Assembly (NCBI GenBank): GCA_965368115.1
Contig: CBDULQ010000216.1
Span: 1 to 6,065 of the forward strand
Length of the DNA: 6,065 nt
Reading direction: 5' to 3'
DNA from: CBDULQ01 sp965368115
Lineage (GTDB): Bacteria > Pseudomonadota > Gammaproteobacteria > SZUA-229
This document shows positions 4,012-6,065 of this stretch, piece by piece. The notes beneath the pieces were generated by a model. It was given only the letters and a program-made list of their open reading frames with translations, was not told the origin of the DNA and did not search any database. The translations under genes were made by a program, and so were the position numbers. Position 1 is the stretch's first letter. The number at the start of each line of letters is the position of its first letter.

Positions 4012-6065
4012 ATGGCAAACAAAAAATCGCCTCGCAAACAGACCGCGAAAAAATCTTCCGCAAAAAAGACCCCGCTCAAACCCAGTCGGCGGCGCATTAG
4101 CCGCAAAAAAACGTCGCGCAGACCGGCGGCCCAAAAGCGGTCCGCCCGATTCGGCTGGTTGCGTAATCGTTATGTGCAGACGGTTTTGCTGATCCTGTTG
4201 CTGGTGATCGGCATGTACCTGATCTATCTCGATGTGCGGGTAGTGTCCCGTTTCGAAGGCAAGCTCTGGTCGCTGCCATCTCATGTGTTCGCCCGTCCGC
4301 TGGAGTTGTACCAGCAACGTATGATCACCGCGGACCAGTTCGAACACGAACTCAAGTTGCTCAATTATCAGCGGGTGACGCAGATTCCCACCCGCGCCGG
4401 TCAGTATCGTCGCTGGCAGGGTAATCACTTCGAGCTGATCAGTCGTGAATTTAATTTTGCCGACGGTACCCAGCCGTCACTGGCGCTGCGCGTGGACTTT
4501 GCCGCTGACCGGGTCAGCGGCGTTTATGACCTGTATGGTCATGAGCCGCGGCCGATCGCACGTCTGGAGCCGGTACGCATCGGCGGTATCTATCCCAACC
4601 AGGCGGAAGATCGCGAGTTGCTCAAACTGGATGAGGTGCCCGATTACCTGGTGCTGGCGCTGCTGGCGGTGGAAGATCGACGCTTCTACGAGCACTGGGG
4701 CATCGATCCGCGTTCCATCGCCCGGGCCCTGCTGGCCAATATCAGCGCCGGCGGCACGGTACAGGGCGGCAGCACCCTGACCCAGCAACTGGTGAAGAAT
4801 ATGTTCCTGACTTCGGAACGCAGCCTGTGGCGCAAGGCCAATGAGGCCATCATGGCGTTGATGCTGGAAGCCCATTTCGACAAGGCGCTGATCCTGGAAG
4901 CCTATATCAATGAAATTTACCTGGGCCAGGACGGTGCCCAGGCCATCCACGGTTTCGCGCTGGCCAGTCGTTATTATTTCGACAAACCGCTGGACCGGCT
5001 CAGCAAGGATCAGCTGGCGCTGCTGGTGGGGCTGGTCAAAGGCGCCTCCTGGTATGATCCGCGTCGCCATCCGGACCGTGCCCTGCAACGCCGCAACCAG
5101 GTGCTGGACCAGATGCACGAGCAGCAGGTTATCGACAAAGCCCAGCTCGACCTGCTCAGCAAGCGGCCGCTGGGTGTGGTGCCGCGCTCGACCTATGCAG
5201 CCAATCTGTACCCGGCGTTTATCGACCTGGTGAAACGCCAGCTGAAGCAGGATTATCGCGAGGAAGACCTGCAGAGCGAAGGGCTGCGCATCTTCACCAC
5301 CCTGGACCCGATCGCCCAGCGCGCGGCGGAGCGCTCGGTGAAACGGGTCATCCCGCACCTTGAAAAAGGCTACCCGAAGGCGGAACAGCTACAGACCGCG
5401 GTGATTCTGGCGGCGCCCGAAAGCGGTGAGATCCAGGCCCTGGTGGCCGATCGGGAGCCGCGTTTTCCCGGTTTCAACCGAGCTAGCGATGCGGTGCGTC
5501 AGGTCGGTTCGCTGATCAAGCCGGCGATCTATCTGGCTGCTCTCAGTCATTCGGAGCGTTATAGCCTGGCCAGCCTGCTCGACGACAGCCCGCTGCGCCT
5601 GCAGGAACGCAACGGCACCATCTGGCAGCCGCAGAACTACGACCACAAGTTTCTCGGCGACATTCCGCTCTACCAGGCACTGATCCAGTCGCGCAATGTG
5701 CCCACTGTGCGTCTTGGGCTGGATGTCGGCCTGGCGGATATCGTCACCACGCTGAAAAAACTCGGTATTAAGCGCGACGTGCCGCCGTATCCGTCGATGA
5801 CCCTGGGCGCCTTCGACCTGACACCATTCGAAGTGGCGGAAATGTACCAGACCCTGGCGGCCCGCGGTTTCAACAGCCCCTTGCGGGCGATTCGCGACGT
5901 GCTCAACAACCAGGGCGAGTCGCTGAGCCGTTATCCCCTCCAGGTGGAGCAAACGCTCAATGAGGATGCGGTGTATCTGCTCAATTACGCCCTCAACCAG
6001 GTCACCCGTAACGGCACCGCACGTGCTCTGGCCAGCAGCCTGCCGGCCACCGTGGCGGGCAAGAC
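4012..6065 (+). CDS. mrcB: PBP1b, bifunctional peptidoglycan synthase (3' end cut)
   Basis: This class A penicillin-binding protein polymerises lipid II into glycan strands and cross-links the peptides, anchored in the inner membrane and facing the periplasm. Residues 1-53 are a Lys/Arg-rich cytoplasmic tail, about 54-76 the single membrane helix, and about 90-190 a UB2H-type domain, the site where LpoB binds in E. coli. The glycosyltransferase follows: EDRRFYEH with Glu221 (Glu233 in E. coli PBP1b), GGSTLTQQLVKN (252-263), WRKANEA with Glu278 (Glu290), and NEIYLGQ (300-306). The transpeptidase has SLIK with acylated Ser500 (Ser510 in E. coli), SRN (560-562), and the KTG box beginning at Lys684, where the window ends. 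The E. coli protein runs well past this point, so roughly a further hundred residues or more are missing on the right. An in-frame TGA at 3973-3975 and the membrane helix leave ATG 4012 as the only sensible start, although no Shine-Dalgarno site precedes it. Confidence 0.96.
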   Translation, partial: MANKKSPRKQTAKKSSAKKTPLKPSRRRISRKKTSRRPAAQKRSARFGWLRNRYVQTVLLILLLVIGMYLIYLDVRVVSRFEGKLWSLPSHVFARPLELYQQRMITADQFEHELKLLNYQRVTQIPTRAGQYRRWQGNHFELISREFNFADGTQPSLALRVDFAADRVSGVYDLYGHEPRPIARLEPVRIGGIYPNQAEDRELLKLDEVPDYLVLALLAVEDRRFYEHWGIDPRSIARALLANISAGGTVQGGSTLTQQLVKNMFLTSERSLWRKANEAIMALMLEAHFDKALILEAYINEIYLGQDGAQAIHGFALASRYYFDKPLDRLSKDQLALLVGLVKGASWYDPRRHPDRALQRRNQVLDQMHEQQVIDKAQLDLLSKRPLGVVPRSTYAANLYPAFIDLVKRQLKQDYREEDLQSEGLRIFTTLDPIAQRAAERSVKRVIPHLEKGYPKAEQLQTAVILAAPESGEIQALVADREPRFPGFNRASDAVRQVGSLIKPAIYLAALSHSERYSLASLLDDSPLRLQERNGTIWQPQNYDHKFLGDIPLYQALIQSRNVPTVRLGLDVGLADIVTTLKKLGIKRDVPPYPSMTLGAFDLTPFEVAEMYQTLAARGFNSPLRAIRDVLNNQGESLSRYPLQVEQTLNEDAVYLLNYALNQVTRNGTARALASSLPATVAGK

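Noticed and set aside
3955..4428. N-terminal extension of the minus-strand kinase gene up to 4428
   Set aside because: The frame is open, but the extra 158 residues lie antisense to the start of mrcB, are low-complexity, and resemble nothing in the kinase family; the kinase sequence begins just after ATG 3954.
4477..5358. Long minus-strand open frame of 293 codons
   Set aside because: It is the antisense shadow of the PBP1b glycosyltransferase region, whose plus-strand motifs are unmistakable.
5389..5952. Minus-strand open frame of 187 codons
   Set aside because: It is the antisense shadow of the PBP1b transpeptidase domain, with no recognisable product.

Overview
The window reads as ordinary chromosomal DNA of a gammaproteobacterium. 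The main taxonomic evidence is a class A penicillin-binding protein that follows Escherichia coli PBP1b motif for motif, together with a Gram-negative porin-like barrel and a periplasmic Sel1-repeat protein. Base composition is moderate in GC in the genes and AT-rich at the left edge. Genus cannot be fixed from sequence alone. I see no tRNA, rRNA, CRISPR array, insertion sequence, integrase or other sign of mobility, and no stretch over 300 bases without a gene.

Layout from left to right. Positions 1-122 hold a good sigma70-type promoter (TTGACC, 17 bp, TATATT) and an AT-rich leader for a 400-residue porin-like outer-membrane protein (123-1325). A 168-bp gap with two hairpins separates it from a 298-residue secreted Sel1-repeat protein with a long charged helix and a two-cysteine tail (1494-2390). 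That gene converges on a minus-strand gene (2416-3954) coding for a 512-residue fusion of an aminoglycoside-phosphotransferase-like kinase fold with a P-loop kinase. The stop codons lie 25 bp apart, and a GC hairpin spans the junction. The fusion gene is divergent from mrcB (4012 to beyond the right edge), coding for PBP1b. Only 57 bp separate the two starts, and this spacer holds a perfect 7-bp inverted repeat and a TATAAC box. The mrcB gene is cut by the window at the lysine of its KTG box after 684 codons.

Functionally, three of the four products belong to or are exported to the envelope: the outer-membrane barrel, the periplasmic Sel1 protein and the inner-membrane peptidoglycan synthase. 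The fourth is a predicted cytoplasmic double kinase of unknown substrate that shares its control region with mrcB. I found no clear new multi-gene system. The items most worth checking are the shared mrcB/kinase control region, the uncharacterised kinase fusion itself, and the cysteine-bracketed tail of the Sel1 protein.
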